The position numbers and the translations under genes were made by a program. A DNA stretch of 27,436 bases. Source: a virus. Below the pieces are notes generated by a model, which saw nothing but the letters and a program-made list of their open reading frames with translations, made no database searches and was not told the DNA's origin. This document shows, one piece after another, positions 12,001 to 17,966 of the stretch (positions are counted from its first letter, which is position 1; each line of letters starts with the position of its first letter). The stretch is from positions 1-27,436 of the IMG/VR virus record IMGVR_UViG_3300020404_001626; one strand, 5' to 3'.

Positions 12001-13809
12001 ACTATTTTCAATAGTTCTATAACTTAACGGAAATCCTAGTTCTGTATCATTTGCACCTGTACCAACCTTGTAACTAAAAATTTTGTTTCCTCTAAAAGTG
12101 CTAGAATCTAAAGAAGATAATTGGCTACCATTGTCAGTGTATAAATCAAATAAAGGTTGTTGGTTAACTGTTGTTTTATCTTGGGTTTGTTTCCAATTAG
12201 TGCCATCGTAATAAAATATTTTACCTTTATAAGTTGTACCTGATTTTACCAATACTGTTTCATTCTCTAATGGTGCTGTGTCAGTAGTCTCTGTAAGTGC
12301 AATTTGTAATGTTCCGTTTTGATTAATAAAACCTACTTCATAAATTTTTCCTGCAACAAAACTATCTGGGTCTGCTGTAAATAATACACGCATACCACTA
12401 ACTAGCTCAACTCCGTCAACAAAATAACCTACTTGTCCTTCGATGTTTGAGAATACATCATTAGTAACAGTATCTACCAAATCAACTGCTGTTTTCGATT
12501 CGGTTCCAAATTGATAAAGTTTTATACCTGCTTCAAATTCAATAATTGGTCTTGTTGCTCTATATCTTTGATCTAATACAACAGGCACGTTGTTTATCTT
12601 AGCAATATTTTCAATTACACTTTTATGTGTCCATTTATTATAACGCGACCATTGGTTTCCGTCTTTAGAAGCTCTGTTAATAACGATATAATCTTTTAGG
12701 GTAGCATAAGAAGTAGCATCATCAAATGGTAATGCACTAAAACCTTGTGCATCAAATTCTGTAGATACATCTGACAAATAGTCAGCAGTAATAACTAAGT
12801 CGCTTTCTGAAATTAAATTAATTGATTCGCCAACACCTTCTACATACCAGTTACCTTCTCCGTATTTTTCTGGTGTAATTTGTCCGTAAAACTTAACTTT
12901 CATACCATTGGTTAATTTATAACCATTTTGCATAGTATAACTTTTCTTGCCAAGTATTTCACTACCAACATCTAATTGTGTATTATCTCTAATATCTTTT
13001 ATAATAATAAGTCCTGATGCTTCTATGTCATTCCCGTTAGTATAATATAAAACATCTGGTGATTCTAAACTAATTTTCCAAGTAATAGAACCTTGTTCAA
13101 CTTTTTGTTGACTTACATCTACATTGTACAAGTTTGAATCGTCATCAATACTATTGCTAGTCCTAATACTAAAGGGCATGTCTATACAATCAATATCAAA
13201 TGTATATTCTTGTCCTCTGTATAGTGTTAATGTAGGATTGCTTACTTTATTTTCTTCGCTAAAAATATAACTGTTGTTATCTATGTTATCTTGACGCTTT
13301 ACACTGAAAGTACTTTTGACGTCTCTTGCAGTTCCGAAAACTGGAATCTCGTCTGGGCCTGGTGGTAGCCAATAATATTCTCTAAAGTTTACAAACTTGT
13401 CCCAATCAATATGTGGTTGCCACGCATAATACTCTTGCGAATTATATAGACTGTGATCTGTGTTATCTGTATTTCTAATTTTAGATGCATTTACATAATC
13501 TCTATAGTCTCTGTAAAAAGTTGTATTACCTAAATCATCTGTAATTGTTGCAACAGGTTCTAATTGATAGTTTTCTCTATCAGGAGTGACATCTGACAAA
13601 TAATTATCAGAGGCTTTAAATGCTTTTGAATCTCTACGTCCAATAAATCCGTCAACCTTTTCAATAACGCCAGGTTGCATTAACTGATCAATTGTACTAC
13701 TTAGAAACTTTTTATTTGCTACTGTTCTAAAGTACTTTGGAAGTAAATCTGTTGACTTTCTTTTTGAAGTGTCACCTTCTACTGGAATTGGACTTTCATC
13801 TTGTGCCAT
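1..13809 (-). CDS. Giant modular virion/baseplate protein following gp6 (gp7 position), incomplete at the C-terminus
   Basis: One open frame of 4603 codons begins with ATG at 13809, sharing the A of the gp6 stop (TAATG), and reaches the left edge without a stop, so the true protein is longer. A GGAG-rich stretch from the gp6 glycine tail lies upstream of the ATG. The N-terminus (MAQDESPIPVEG, then RRDSKAFKASDNYL and NYQLEPVATITDDLGN) and later phrases such as YWQYRDWYATGYN near residue 3700 resemble what I recall of very large structural proteins of marine T4-like phages. Visible modules are an HTH...FYMP motif near residue 1046, four Trp/Tyr-rich CBM5/12-like segments (about 1514, 1772, 2270, 2869), FG-GAP repeats at about 2183-2265 and 2938-3190, and GxGY repeats at about 3606-3660 and 3966-4023. 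In T4 this position holds gp7, a wedge protein of about 1030 residues. A wedge or fibre-like adsorption role is inferred; exact family unverified. Confidence 0.88.
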   Translation of the reverse strand, partial: MAQDESPIPVEGDTSKRKSTDLLPKYFRTVANKKFLSSTIDQLMQPGVIEKVDGFIGRRDSKAFKASDNYLSDVTPDRENYQLEPVATITDDLGNTTFYRDYRDYVNASKIRNTDNTDHSLYNSQEYYAWQPHIDWDKFVNFREYYWLPPGPDEIPVFGTARDVKSTFSVKRQDNIDNNSYIFSEENKVSNPTLTLYRGQEYTFDIDCIDMPFSIRTSNSIDDDSNLYNVDVSQQKVEQGSITWKISLESPDVLYYTNGNDIEASGLIIIKDIRDNTQLDVGSEILGKKSYTMQNGYKLTNGMKVKFYGQITPEKYGEGNWYVEGVGESINLISESDLVITADYLSDVSTEFDAQGFSALPFDDATSYATLKDYIVINRASKDGNQWSRYNKWTHKSVIENIAKINNVPVVLDQRYRATRPIIEFEAGIKLYQFGTESKTAVDLVDTVTNDVFSNIEGQVGYFVDGVELVSGMRVLFTADPDSFVAGKIYEVGFINQNGTLQIALTETTDTAPLENETVLVKSGTTYKGKIFYYDGTNWKQTQDKTTVNQQPLFDLYTDNGSQLSSLDSSTFRGNKIFSYKVGTGANDTELGFPLSYRTIENSGDIVFDFNLLLDTYQYDDIADVITKSTDTALLRKYSNRTSFTNVSGWTKAPTKSSQPVVKQTTVGARTNNFIVDVYVNSGDLNDLEIKAYVNSVRKRENVDYVINRINNYAYVTFNEELTKDDKLVLKTKSSAKKRPGVGFYEFPVNFEKNPQNENVTTFTLGEVLDHVESIVDNVTGFEGVFPGVSNLRDLGNGSKYGLKFVQHSGPINLALYNLTDKDFNSIEAMKYSAFAYIKFKREFLRTADELGFEGYDKVHVDRILSKLHENLTNKDPFYFSDMIPHGGDTKVRHIIEDQSQTIFSLTRGIDYTTLSETAVLAYLNEKQLLINKDYTVSTDGFLTLLNPPTGGDILDVYEYSTTDGCWVPPTPTKLGLYPKFTPEIILDDTYITQPTDVTGPWKVYGRDEKTTKSYKGKLGWFYPLYTDELSAKQADTLNGGAGEVHTHVFAGTNKVFYMPNSEMSHATNDSQLHEEYPNAYPMLQGHDGSLWRCFGDFRDNLLLDIEKRIYNNLKLPYDENIVNIADYIPSKNRVTGFTRKQISKTMISEFNSWLETVGTPDYVTNQVYKVGNGFTYNYASAGDPNNNALTGFWRSIYKDFYNTDRPHSHPWEILGFKEKPDWFDSEYGASPYTSNNLLLWEDISKGIVRGPEGSKVTYKNKFKNEDIYKYIPVDDEGNLLAPNETGYAVGNVPTTNSNEFAFGDEGPVETAWRRSSHYPFSLMISWALNQPAQFFGLAFDRSRIVRNGADQLVYKDTSKRIELNQLIFPNSATEDTRVFTAGIVNYIQGYLADNDTVRFSDYKTNIRSIENKLGSKIGGFTQKSKFRLILDSRTPTNEGNVFVPEENYKIQLTKSVPTQVYSYSGMIIEVSPSGYIVKGYDKDNPVFKYYPVRRKNSDQVINVGGISENFLTWSEGKTYEAGQIVELSDNYYRVKISHTSGEGFVQDNFQKLAELPEEGGASAYISTNFSASLAELPYGTLFREKQDVVDLMMGYQKYLTTVGFSFENFNKEIEEIENWRLSAKEFLFWTTQNWEAGTILTVSPSARQITFVQKYSVIDDIYDNFYDYSLLKADGKRLLADFATTERDNTNDFGIFVKNTEDGIFHLKLPLVQHEHAIIIDNKTVFGDVIYNRAQGYRQERIKVKGYRSDEWNGSYNIPGFIFDDAKPTEWVAWQDYDIGALVKYKQYFYVSKTKITGSNIFQDKKFLRLTEKPEQQLLPNFDYKAKQFADFYDLDSDNFDIEQQKLAQHATGYQKRKYLENIINDEVSQYKFFQGAIQDKGTKNVLTKLFDKLGSANKDSLEFFEEWAVRVGRYGATEGDDQFDIIFDETKYRQEPQQVELVNEINPQDTSLIYRLSRNDIYVKSKDYNHKPFPTKYFNEENSYTKTAGFVNPSDVSLSLLTYDDILQQTNIATNSYIWTASDKSQQTWGVYKLESTDFRISGVTASQSNKFTITCNKAPNYTKGDIIGINDISDATDGYYKVDSVSLNIITLESLEGEDVEATDDTADTNGYITEFKIARLATLAKANDSFINTDILNNRLWIDDDDLGKWLVLQNRKVFELKNNIVNTSAGLLDSTEKDFGSAFSVSSNNNRIAITAPKDLNGSVYIFQRPSDNTDFGFLQQIDEQLFLFDSNGGFGQSVAMSPDGKYLAIGSPHASNVKSRLRGDFNPREAYAVGDIVLYSEQLWKADRVIEADALQVYSNHSSNQQAKENDYDSATQTYPEIEYIVRGDYTLGADESTDHILVRAEKEQFEGTKPGDKLTLKWNKYTTTASAGVLPFNGDTTLTESLINGTHTIIDKVQHIIHIQSALSVPDAGTEITTDTCRAVIQYRKVNNENEMTVYIKDVNGSFQGTGKIYADGILVGDYVESLQITDDYHTGWWHVGVGSSFLSNNLVETKANLVIQNITLEGETVNDPFFSNILDTKQLQNVLEPTKVSEISILSHTQGQSNIEVLDSKWWVRTPLAHGSSITVGDKTRLWLNTIRVNGLVQDPSAIGLTSTYINNTEHTVADIWNGYVEVRLTNFDLNGDPFIPNVGDILTDTTTGSTGEIAFIERAFSTAKIYIKNRNGTWAVGSDFGVNSNATFVENVPGLGPATRTIGPINSAHMENTISGPIIVIDSGVNIPVVVGGANYLRDLEYWIYSDNTIEGITDVANPPSSINLDWKRVYNIPAIAEGYETALEEQGTFAIYEMKGVTYQLINYYTVPNSANYRKLGTKLKFVQPDLNSYKLYIHAEGDGTEANQGRIYFVNKNAEDDWALSVQKNYRGDFRVSATYFEGEFVRFGETIYKANTNLVPGVFNVSQWTAQSNGLDLLGYVPNDTNFSLVESTLEQRNLEAFGSDFDVSLKGEVLISNSMYTSVYEIESGDTVLGLDSSIANRKVVVYRQNGSNYEYSQILEPFNETEDFGLSIAVSNDGKKIAVGAPQNSDISKNGGAVYIYVQNGNTFVYNQTLRPIDKSVNIQFGTKIDFDGNTLAVASRGGSMIEKATFDVHRDRKTPDVTSVERYILDNKSQINPIETSFDNNSTVFQTIDQGSGVVSLYETVNNTLLYSQNFTYDLDTQDFGNRMAVNSNHVYIGLPKQQVPNSSILDKGLVAEFRKPMNTTSWLITRQPIIPVDTSKFKGVYLYNKKTNGLRTYLDYIDPIQGKIAGPAEQEISFKTSYDPAKYNNSTDAIITADTLDYTSDEWIGKLWWDIDSARFINYHQGDISESTANFNTLFAGTNVQVHEWVESTLLPSEWDTQSATPDGVENGISGTSLYGDSVYSSRRRYDEASQTFETHYYYWVTNKTTLPEIENRVTTAIDVARYIANPASMGYRFVAMLGDNRFALFNCSPFISDTDTAISFNWWTIENQEQPTHIQYQLVSDGLETSVPNREIEQKWFDSLVGFDKNDRPVPDISLPIKSRYGALNDPRQSWFVNRTEARKQFIERTNGTLAKHLIVDEFDLTKLTGFDPSPTLATGLYDTTSDSNAELRFVSVARVKPASLTLEVENGVIINVIVNDPGQGYINTPTYKIADTEGSGCELKFELDANGKISSVEIVNGGRDYTDRVTITVRKFAVLVKSDETVSGKWSVYEYDGTEYLRTLTQSYDINLYWQYRDWYATGYNKFTFINYTVDSSYQIYALDDQIGDIVKINSVGTGGWLLLRKISNLDTQDYTLSYETIGRENGTIEFKNSLYDTSASNSAFDGASFDKIFYDTEPDTEFRKILEILKSDIFIDNLAVYWNELFFASIRYVLSEQPNVDWVFKTSFVKAKHNIGELAQKVTFQNDSLPSYQDYVTEMKPYKTKIREYLSAYEKVDPASNVITDFDLAPYYNEDEGKIVPQSVQVIGNEVIPGVSDLQNYPSRHWLDNLGFEVTSFSIADSGSGYQVAPKIIISGGGGSGATAEAFIGTGGRVTSVKVTNAGSGYLTAPTIQVVGSFGDTGSIARLSPILGRGKARSAHIRCKFDRVTGTYLFQTLNETQTFTSGVDQQIFNLKWPMQLVSTQITVTVDGLESLRSEYTFSNVTDTSKGYTRSYGRIVFSNALNVNRAITITYNKAPELLQAQDRINLYYNPTTGMYGNDLAQLIDGIDYGGVEVSSFDFGTGTGWDSDGWFTTTYDTFDTTFEDEIFQIGDDSTRVLNFATPLVANTVYNVYKNGVRLDDPNFGTANPVTNTNAVMQSVTGAGQTGVALYDDAGDLGSSIIVLDEENIPTGPGDILVFRKSTSDGAFLPDPRSYDTVLTGGDLAFSTARGINPEEIIVDGDDFISPTTSKGPEEQVPGQVLDAVNIRVFHRPKEGGSLLSSNSYRSDGISGVYEFGIQPQNKEGLIVKLNDVILAQSLYKVDYRLKTVTFNTVPNANQEVNIVSISGNGKNSLEQSEFVGDGSTLAYVTKVHYDTNLDYYATVNGKAVESVLTSTGDSTNKDPKAMIVFGSPPPDNSIINFAVYTGIDNFSKIETTEFIGDGSTKLFTLPKTPYSALPNSHNVIVKQGNKILNPGYNQSFDCTLAQREYFLEIW
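1741..1905 (-). repeat. GxGY repeat pair in the giant protein
   Basis: Residues about 3969-4023 contain GSGYQVAPKIIISGGGGSGA and then AGSGYLTAPTIQVVG, two copies of a GSGY...P.I pattern joined by a glycine-rich turn and a short G-R-V-T-S-V strand. A diverged copy (GQGYINTPTYKIADTEGSG, then NGGRDYTDRVTITV) is encoded at about 2840-2994. Such repeats are common in beta-rich phage structural proteins; no specific binding function can be read from them. Confidence 0.6.
4242..4998 (-). repeat. FG-GAP (integrin-alpha-like) repeat cluster B within the giant protein
   Basis: Four repeats of about 60-100 residues occur at roughly residues 2942, 3009, 3067 and 3167 of the giant protein. The clearest is DFGLSIAVSNDGKKIAVGAP followed, after a short Ser/Asn-rich loop, by GGAVYIYVQNG, the classic FG..VA...DG..IAVGAP...G.VYIY pattern of seven-bladed propellers. 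The others (FGSDFDVSLKGEVLISNS, FGTKIDFDGNTLAVAS, DFGNRMAVNSNHVYIGLP) are weaker. In known families such repeats form beta-propeller blades used for protein or glycan contacts. Confidence 0.75.
7018..7272 (-). repeat. FG-GAP repeat cluster A within the giant protein
   Basis: Two repeats lie near residues 2183 and 2240: DFGSAFSVSSNNNRIAITAP with a following GSVYIF, and GFGQSVAMSPDGKYLAIGSP. They match the FG-GAP blade pattern and are separated from cluster B by about 680 residues. Together the two clusters give about six blades, close to the seven expected of one propeller; whether they fold together is inference. Confidence 0.72.
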
Positions 13810-16800
13810 TAGTATCCATAGCCTCCACCGCCGCCGCCGGAGCTACCTCCGCCGCCACTTGATCCGCCGCCACCACTTGATGATCCTCCGCCACCGCTTG
13901 ATGATCCTCCGCCACCGCTTGATGATCCTCCGCCACCCGAGCTACTGCCGGAGCTACTTGAGCTACTTGAGCTTGAGTAAGTGGTTGTGCTAGTAGTGCT
14001 TGTAGTTGTTGTATTTGTTGTAGCCACTTGGTTTAATGGTTGGCTTCTAATGCCAGCATTAGTTGTTCCTGTTGATGTAACAATTTTTCCTGATGCTTGT
14101 ATTCTTGACGCTGTAATAGAATCAATAATTTCAACATCATCAACTGTTGCATCATTAACAAAGATCTCGTTGTTCTCTGCTTTGACTTCATATAAGCTAC
14201 CAAATCCTTGTGTAGCCTGTTTAGGCACAAGGAGTATGTTAACAACATCTGGTGCTACTTCGTTCATTACATATGTTGCAAGTTCAGTAAAGTGGAAAGT
14301 GTCTCCGAAGTCCCAATTTTGTAATGCAAAGAATCTGTTTATGGCTCCAATTACATTAACTTTTACTTCATTATTATTAACAACTTCTCCGCCATTTTTT
14401 ACAATTTTAATTGTTGCTTGTAAGTTATCTTGTGCATGTACTCCAAACAATGGTTTATAACTAACAGGGTGATAAATTACTTCATCACTTATTGACTTGT
14501 ATAAAGCAATGGACGAACCATAGTTTTGAAATAACTCATCAGTGCTTGGTGGTAAAGGCATAACACTTGTTGCACCTGCAAGATATCTTCTAAAGTTTGT
14601 ATCATAAGTTTTAGTCAACATATAAATGTCAATAATATTACTTGCACTAGGATCAATTCTATTTCCTTCATCTGCACTGTGTACATAATGGAATTTTAGA
14701 TTTGATCTTCCAACTTGTGCTTTGTAATCTGCTGTTACTGTAAGGATGTTGTTACTTAAAAATTTAAAGTTGTTAGTATCAATAATATAAAACACTTGTC
14801 CTTCATTGTACTGACTGTATGCTCCAATTTCTGTTTCTGTAGAAACAACATTAATTGTATTACCTTGACTATAATAATTGTATTTGCTAAATCCTTCGTC
14901 TGTAGATTGTTTCTTTAAGAATATATATTTTGTAGATGGATTTGTTAACGGAGCAACAACATTGTCAAAGATATCTGGATCGTCTACGCTTCCGTCGTCA
15001 TTTAAATCAAAGAAACTTACTTCTACTTTTTTACTATTAATATATCCGTCTGTATTTCTAAACTCATTAACAATTTCCCAATCTATATCATTGTTAAAAT
15101 TTTCTAATGAATCTGGCTTTGTATTAAAATTCATTATACCGATTTTGTCTTTTACTAATTGCCCTGTTTGTGAATCGTAAATTTTATTTTGTCCATCAAA
15201 GTAAAAACTTAATTCTGTATCACTTTCAAAAACATATCTTAGTCCTCTGTTTGTAACAGTATACTTTTCTCCGTTAGTTTCAAAAAGAACAATCCAACTT
15301 GAGTCAAGTTGATTTTTTGTTACATCACCTGTTTTACCATTACTGAATACATCTACTGTATTCAAGTTTTCATTAATAATTACTCTCCAGTTACGATTAA
15401 CTTGGTCGTAACGTAATGCAAATGTTTTGTATGCAAACACTTGATCAATAATCTGTGATCTAATATCAGGCGTAATGTCTTTTACTATCTTAGGTTTTAC
15501 TTCTTCAAGTACACTGTTAGCAGGAAGTATTTCATTAAACACAATAGGACCTACACCTGTAACACTATCAACACTTGTACCTGCACCGTTAACACTGATA
15601 ACTTTTACCCATTTATAATCACTTGCACCTTTTGCTGATGCGTCACTAGTAAGTTCTCCATCACCGATAAAATAAAAACCTAGTGGTGATTTAAATTTAA
15701 GCAAAGCCCCAGCTTCTATATATTTTAAAGAACCTCCAGTAAATGATCCTACTTGATATGGAACATCACTTATATTTTGAAGTAAGCCTGTTGAACTATT
15801 TGTAGTTTTAGTTGATTGTTTCCATCTAGCATTTAGATCACTAACAATAATTTTAGCGTAGTTGCTAAAATAAAAATTACTAATTGCTCTACTTTGTATA
15901 ATAGGTAATATAGTATTTTCTATAGCACCTTCAATATCTGTTTGTGTATTAAAAGTAAATGACGTTTTGCTCTCATAAGGTTCTCTATATAACACACCAT
16001 CTGAGCCATATAAATTAGTGCTTGAATATTTTCCAGTAGCATCTTTTAAATCAAAATATCTACTAATACCGCTTGTTGTTCTGTTTGTTGATTTTACTTT
16101 TATAATTTCTTGGTTACTAGTCAAAGGAACAATATTATAATCTTCGCCGGTAATCATTCTGTTTTGTGTGTAGTAAGTTTGCGGAGCATTTTGTCTAATG
16201 TCTGCGGATGATTCACTAGTTGTTGCGTTAGTGACTGGTGTTTTAAGTTCAACACCAATAGTCATTGTTTCCGTTGTACCTGATTGACTAACATAAGGTA
16301 GAGAGAATGTTATACTTGTTAATTCGCTAGGTGCAATAGACATTAGCCTATTAGCACTAGTTCTATAATAAACTCTAAACTGGCCTGCAGGTAAATTACC
16401 AAAAGTTCCATCTGCAAATACTAGACTTACTTCATCGTCTGCTCTAGTTTGTACAGCATAAAAGTCTCTGATACGCTTATTCAAACTATTGTAAATTGCA
16501 TTGTTACCTTCTAAAGAATCAACCTTAGACCAAATTCTATCTGGTATACCAAGATCGTCTAATGAATATAACCATACATCTGTATCGTTAATATTCTGTG
16601 CTTCAATTGCAATTTTTTGATTTGAACTTGGACTATTAACATTGAACACATTAGATTTCAAAGTTCCTTGTCTAAAATGTAAAAAATATCCTGTGTTTGC
16701 ACTTCCTGAACCTCTACCATCTTCTCTATACAAAAATGCTAAACTTGTTCCTGGTACAGGATTCTCTTCTTTAATTACTTTTCTATCTTCGTCAATACCA

Positions 16801-17450
16801 GTTGACACCATTTCAAATTGTGTTGGCTGTCCACCAACTGCTTTAGTAAAAGAAAATACAGGAACATCTGCTCCTTCACTATTAAATCTATACTGTTGTG
16901 TTGACACTCCATTAATTACTACTGTCTTAGCTGGCTTACCTATTGTTCCATTTTGAGGTAGTGCCGCATTAAGAACACGTCTAAACTGCTCTGCCCAATT
17001 TGCGTTACTAGGATCGTTCCAAATAATTGTTTGGCCTGATAGATTACTACCGTTACTATCTACTAACGATTCTGAAGTGCTTACTGTCTCAAATTTGATT
17101 AATCCGTTTGCACATTGATTACGTTTAGGATTGTACGATAGCATACGTGCTAAACGGAGAACTGATTCTCTACGTTCAGCTAGTTCTAAAAAGTTTTCTC
17201 TTGCGTTTAGATCAACTCTGTAACTGATATTTTGTCCTAAGAACGCAATCATATCAATAAGAGCAATATACTCTGATGTATCTACATAGTCGTTAAAATC
17301 TTCTGGGTAATTTTGTCTTAGATAGGTGATCATTGCCCGTCTAAGTGTGTCAAAGTCGTAACTACGGAACTCCGCATTACGGTAGCTTTGGTATACTTTC
17401 TGCCAATCTTCTGCAAGTAGCAGTCTATTTTGTCTGTCGGTTGATGACAT
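13809..17450 (-). CDS. 6: Baseplate wedge protein gp6-like, with a Ser/Gly-rich C-terminal tail
   Basis: This is a gp6-like wedge subunit; in T4, gp6 dimers join neighbouring wedges into the ring of the baseplate. The N-terminal 150 residues carry the recognisable block: LRRAMITYLRQNYPEDFNDY, then EYIALIDMIAFLGQNISYRVDLN, then ENFLELAERRESVLRLARML. Length is 1213 residues, nearly double T4 gp6 (about 660). An EF-hand-like loop (DLNDDGSVDDPD) lies at residues 815-826. The last 55-60 residues are a Thr/Ser run followed by repeated GGGGSSS units ending in GYGY, encoded by GC-rich 21-bp repeats unlike the surrounding AT-rich DNA. The ATG start has AAGGA six bases upstream. A late-promoter-like AATAAATA lies about 28 bases before the start. 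The stop overlaps the ATG of the giant gene. Confidence 0.92.
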   Translation of the reverse strand: MSSTDRQNRLLLAEDWQKVYQSYRNAEFRSYDFDTLRRAMITYLRQNYPEDFNDYVDTSEYIALIDMIAFLGQNISYRVDLNARENFLELAERRESVLRLARMLSYNPKRNQCANGLIKFETVSTSESLVDSNGSNLSGQTIIWNDPSNANWAEQFRRVLNAALPQNGTIGKPAKTVVINGVSTQQYRFNSEGADVPVFSFTKAVGGQPTQFEMVSTGIDEDRKVIKEENPVPGTSLAFLYREDGRGSGSANTGYFLHFRQGTLKSNVFNVNSPSSNQKIAIEAQNINDTDVWLYSLDDLGIPDRIWSKVDSLEGNNAIYNSLNKRIRDFYAVQTRADDEVSLVFADGTFGNLPAGQFRVYYRTSANRLMSIAPSELTSITFSLPYVSQSGTTETMTIGVELKTPVTNATTSESSADIRQNAPQTYYTQNRMITGEDYNIVPLTSNQEIIKVKSTNRTTSGISRYFDLKDATGKYSSTNLYGSDGVLYREPYESKTSFTFNTQTDIEGAIENTILPIIQSRAISNFYFSNYAKIIVSDLNARWKQSTKTTNSSTGLLQNISDVPYQVGSFTGGSLKYIEAGALLKFKSPLGFYFIGDGELTSDASAKGASDYKWVKVISVNGAGTSVDSVTGVGPIVFNEILPANSVLEEVKPKIVKDITPDIRSQIIDQVFAYKTFALRYDQVNRNWRVIINENLNTVDVFSNGKTGDVTKNQLDSSWIVLFETNGEKYTVTNRGLRYVFESDTELSFYFDGQNKIYDSQTGQLVKDKIGIMNFNTKPDSLENFNNDIDWEIVNEFRNTDGYINSKKVEVSFFDLNDDGSVDDPDIFDNVVAPLTNPSTKYIFLKKQSTDEGFSKYNYYSQGNTINVVSTETEIGAYSQYNEGQVFYIIDTNNFKFLSNNILTVTADYKAQVGRSNLKFHYVHSADEGNRIDPSASNIIDIYMLTKTYDTNFRRYLAGATSVMPLPPSTDELFQNYGSSIALYKSISDEVIYHPVSYKPLFGVHAQDNLQATIKIVKNGGEVVNNNEVKVNVIGAINRFFALQNWDFGDTFHFTELATYVMNEVAPDVVNILLVPKQATQGFGSLYEVKAENNEIFVNDATVDDVEIIDSITASRIQASGKIVTSTGTTNAGIRSQPLNQVATTNTTTTSTTSTTTYSSSSSSSSSGSSSGGGGSSSGGGGSSSGGGGSSSGGGGSSGGGGSSGGGGGGYGY
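13878..13940 (-). repeat. Three 21-bp tandem repeats encoding GGGGSSS in the gp6 tail
   Basis: Three adjacent units (13878-13898, 13899-13919, 13920-13940) each encode the heptad GGGGSSS. The first two are identical and the third differs only in its last codon. Flanking sequence from about 13818 to 13977 is a more degenerate version. In-phase 21-bp units can expand or contract without breaking the frame. Confidence 0.9.
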
Positions 17451-17477
17451 TGGTTATCCTTCTTTTAACGCTTACAG

Positions 17478-17485
17478 TATTTATT
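17478..17485 (-). promoter_or_regulatory. Candidate T4-type late promoter for gp6 and the giant gene
   Basis: On the minus strand the octamer AATAAATA differs from the T4 late promoter TATAAATA at one position. It lies about 28 bases before the gp6 ATG in the 64-bp gap between gp25 and gp6, the longest gap within the late run. In AT-rich DNA such an octamer can arise by chance, so this is tentative. Confidence 0.35.
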
Positions 17486-17514
17486 ATAAACAATAATACT
17501 AGTAGTTAATTGTG

Positions 17515-17949
17515 TCACGATAATCCAACGTTTTTATCAAACTGCATTTTTAGTTGTTCACTAATATTGTAGTCTAAATACGTTAGCGTACATTCAACCT
17601 GAAGTCCGCTTTCAAATTCAGAAACTTGTACGCCGGATGCTCTTGTTCTTGGGTCATAATTAACAATATTTGTAACGTTAGATGTAATCGCTTCTTTTAA
17701 TCTAGTTGTTAATGGTTCGTATAATGCTTCCCAGATAATACAACCAAACGTAGGATCGGATAACTTTTCTCCTTGTCTAATATGCAGATGATTAAGCAAA
17801 TTCTGTTTAATCAAAGCAATATCATACTGCTGAAAGGAGCTATTTTCAGCATTTACTGTACTGAAACCCCTATATGTTTTTGCCCTAATAGGATTCTTCT
17901 TCTCTTTCTTAGGTGTAATTTTAATTTGTTTATATAAATCTGTTGCCAT
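17515..17949 (-). CDS. 25: Baseplate wedge protein gp25-like
   Basis: This is a GPW/gp25-family wedge subunit of 144 residues, close to T4 gp25 (132). In T4 it sits in the inner baseplate with gp6 and gp53 and helps start sheath assembly. Family features seen are an N-terminal basic stretch (KKEKKNPIRAKTYRG), FQQYDIALIKQNLLNHLHIRQGE at about 39-61 with the usual Gly-Glu turn, DPTFGCIIWEALYEP at about 65-79, and a C-terminal beta region containing YDPRTRASGVQV. The start is ATG with AGG about 11 bases upstream. It follows PAAR after 17 bp and precedes gp6 by 64 bp. Nothing is missing relative to the family. Confidence 0.93.
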   Translation of the reverse strand: MATDLYKQIKITPKKEKKNPIRAKTYRGFSTVNAENSSFQQYDIALIKQNLLNHLHIRQGEKLSDPTFGCIIWEALYEPLTTRLKEAITSNVTNIVNYDPRTRASGVQVSEFESGLQVECTLTYLDYNISEQLKMQFDKNVGLS

Positions 17950-17966
17950 ATTAATATTTACCTATT

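Noticed and set aside
13769-13993. Plus-strand frame with repeated RHRLMIL units
   Set aside because: It is the antisense of the gp6 GGGGSSS repeats; the repetition comes from the 21-bp DNA repeat, not from a protein.
13981-14460. 159-codon plus-strand frame antisense to gp6
   Set aside because: It is opposite a clearly conserved gp6 frame, lacks a ribosome site and resembles no known protein.
17477-17505. AGTATT/AATACT inverted repeat between gp25 and gp6 as a terminator
   Set aside because: Six A/T-rich pairs with a 13-base loop and no following U-run; too weak for an intrinsic terminator.
17951-17960. TAAATA in front of gp25 as a third late promoter
   Set aside because: It is only about five bases before the gp25 ATG, so a transcript from it would start inside the gene.
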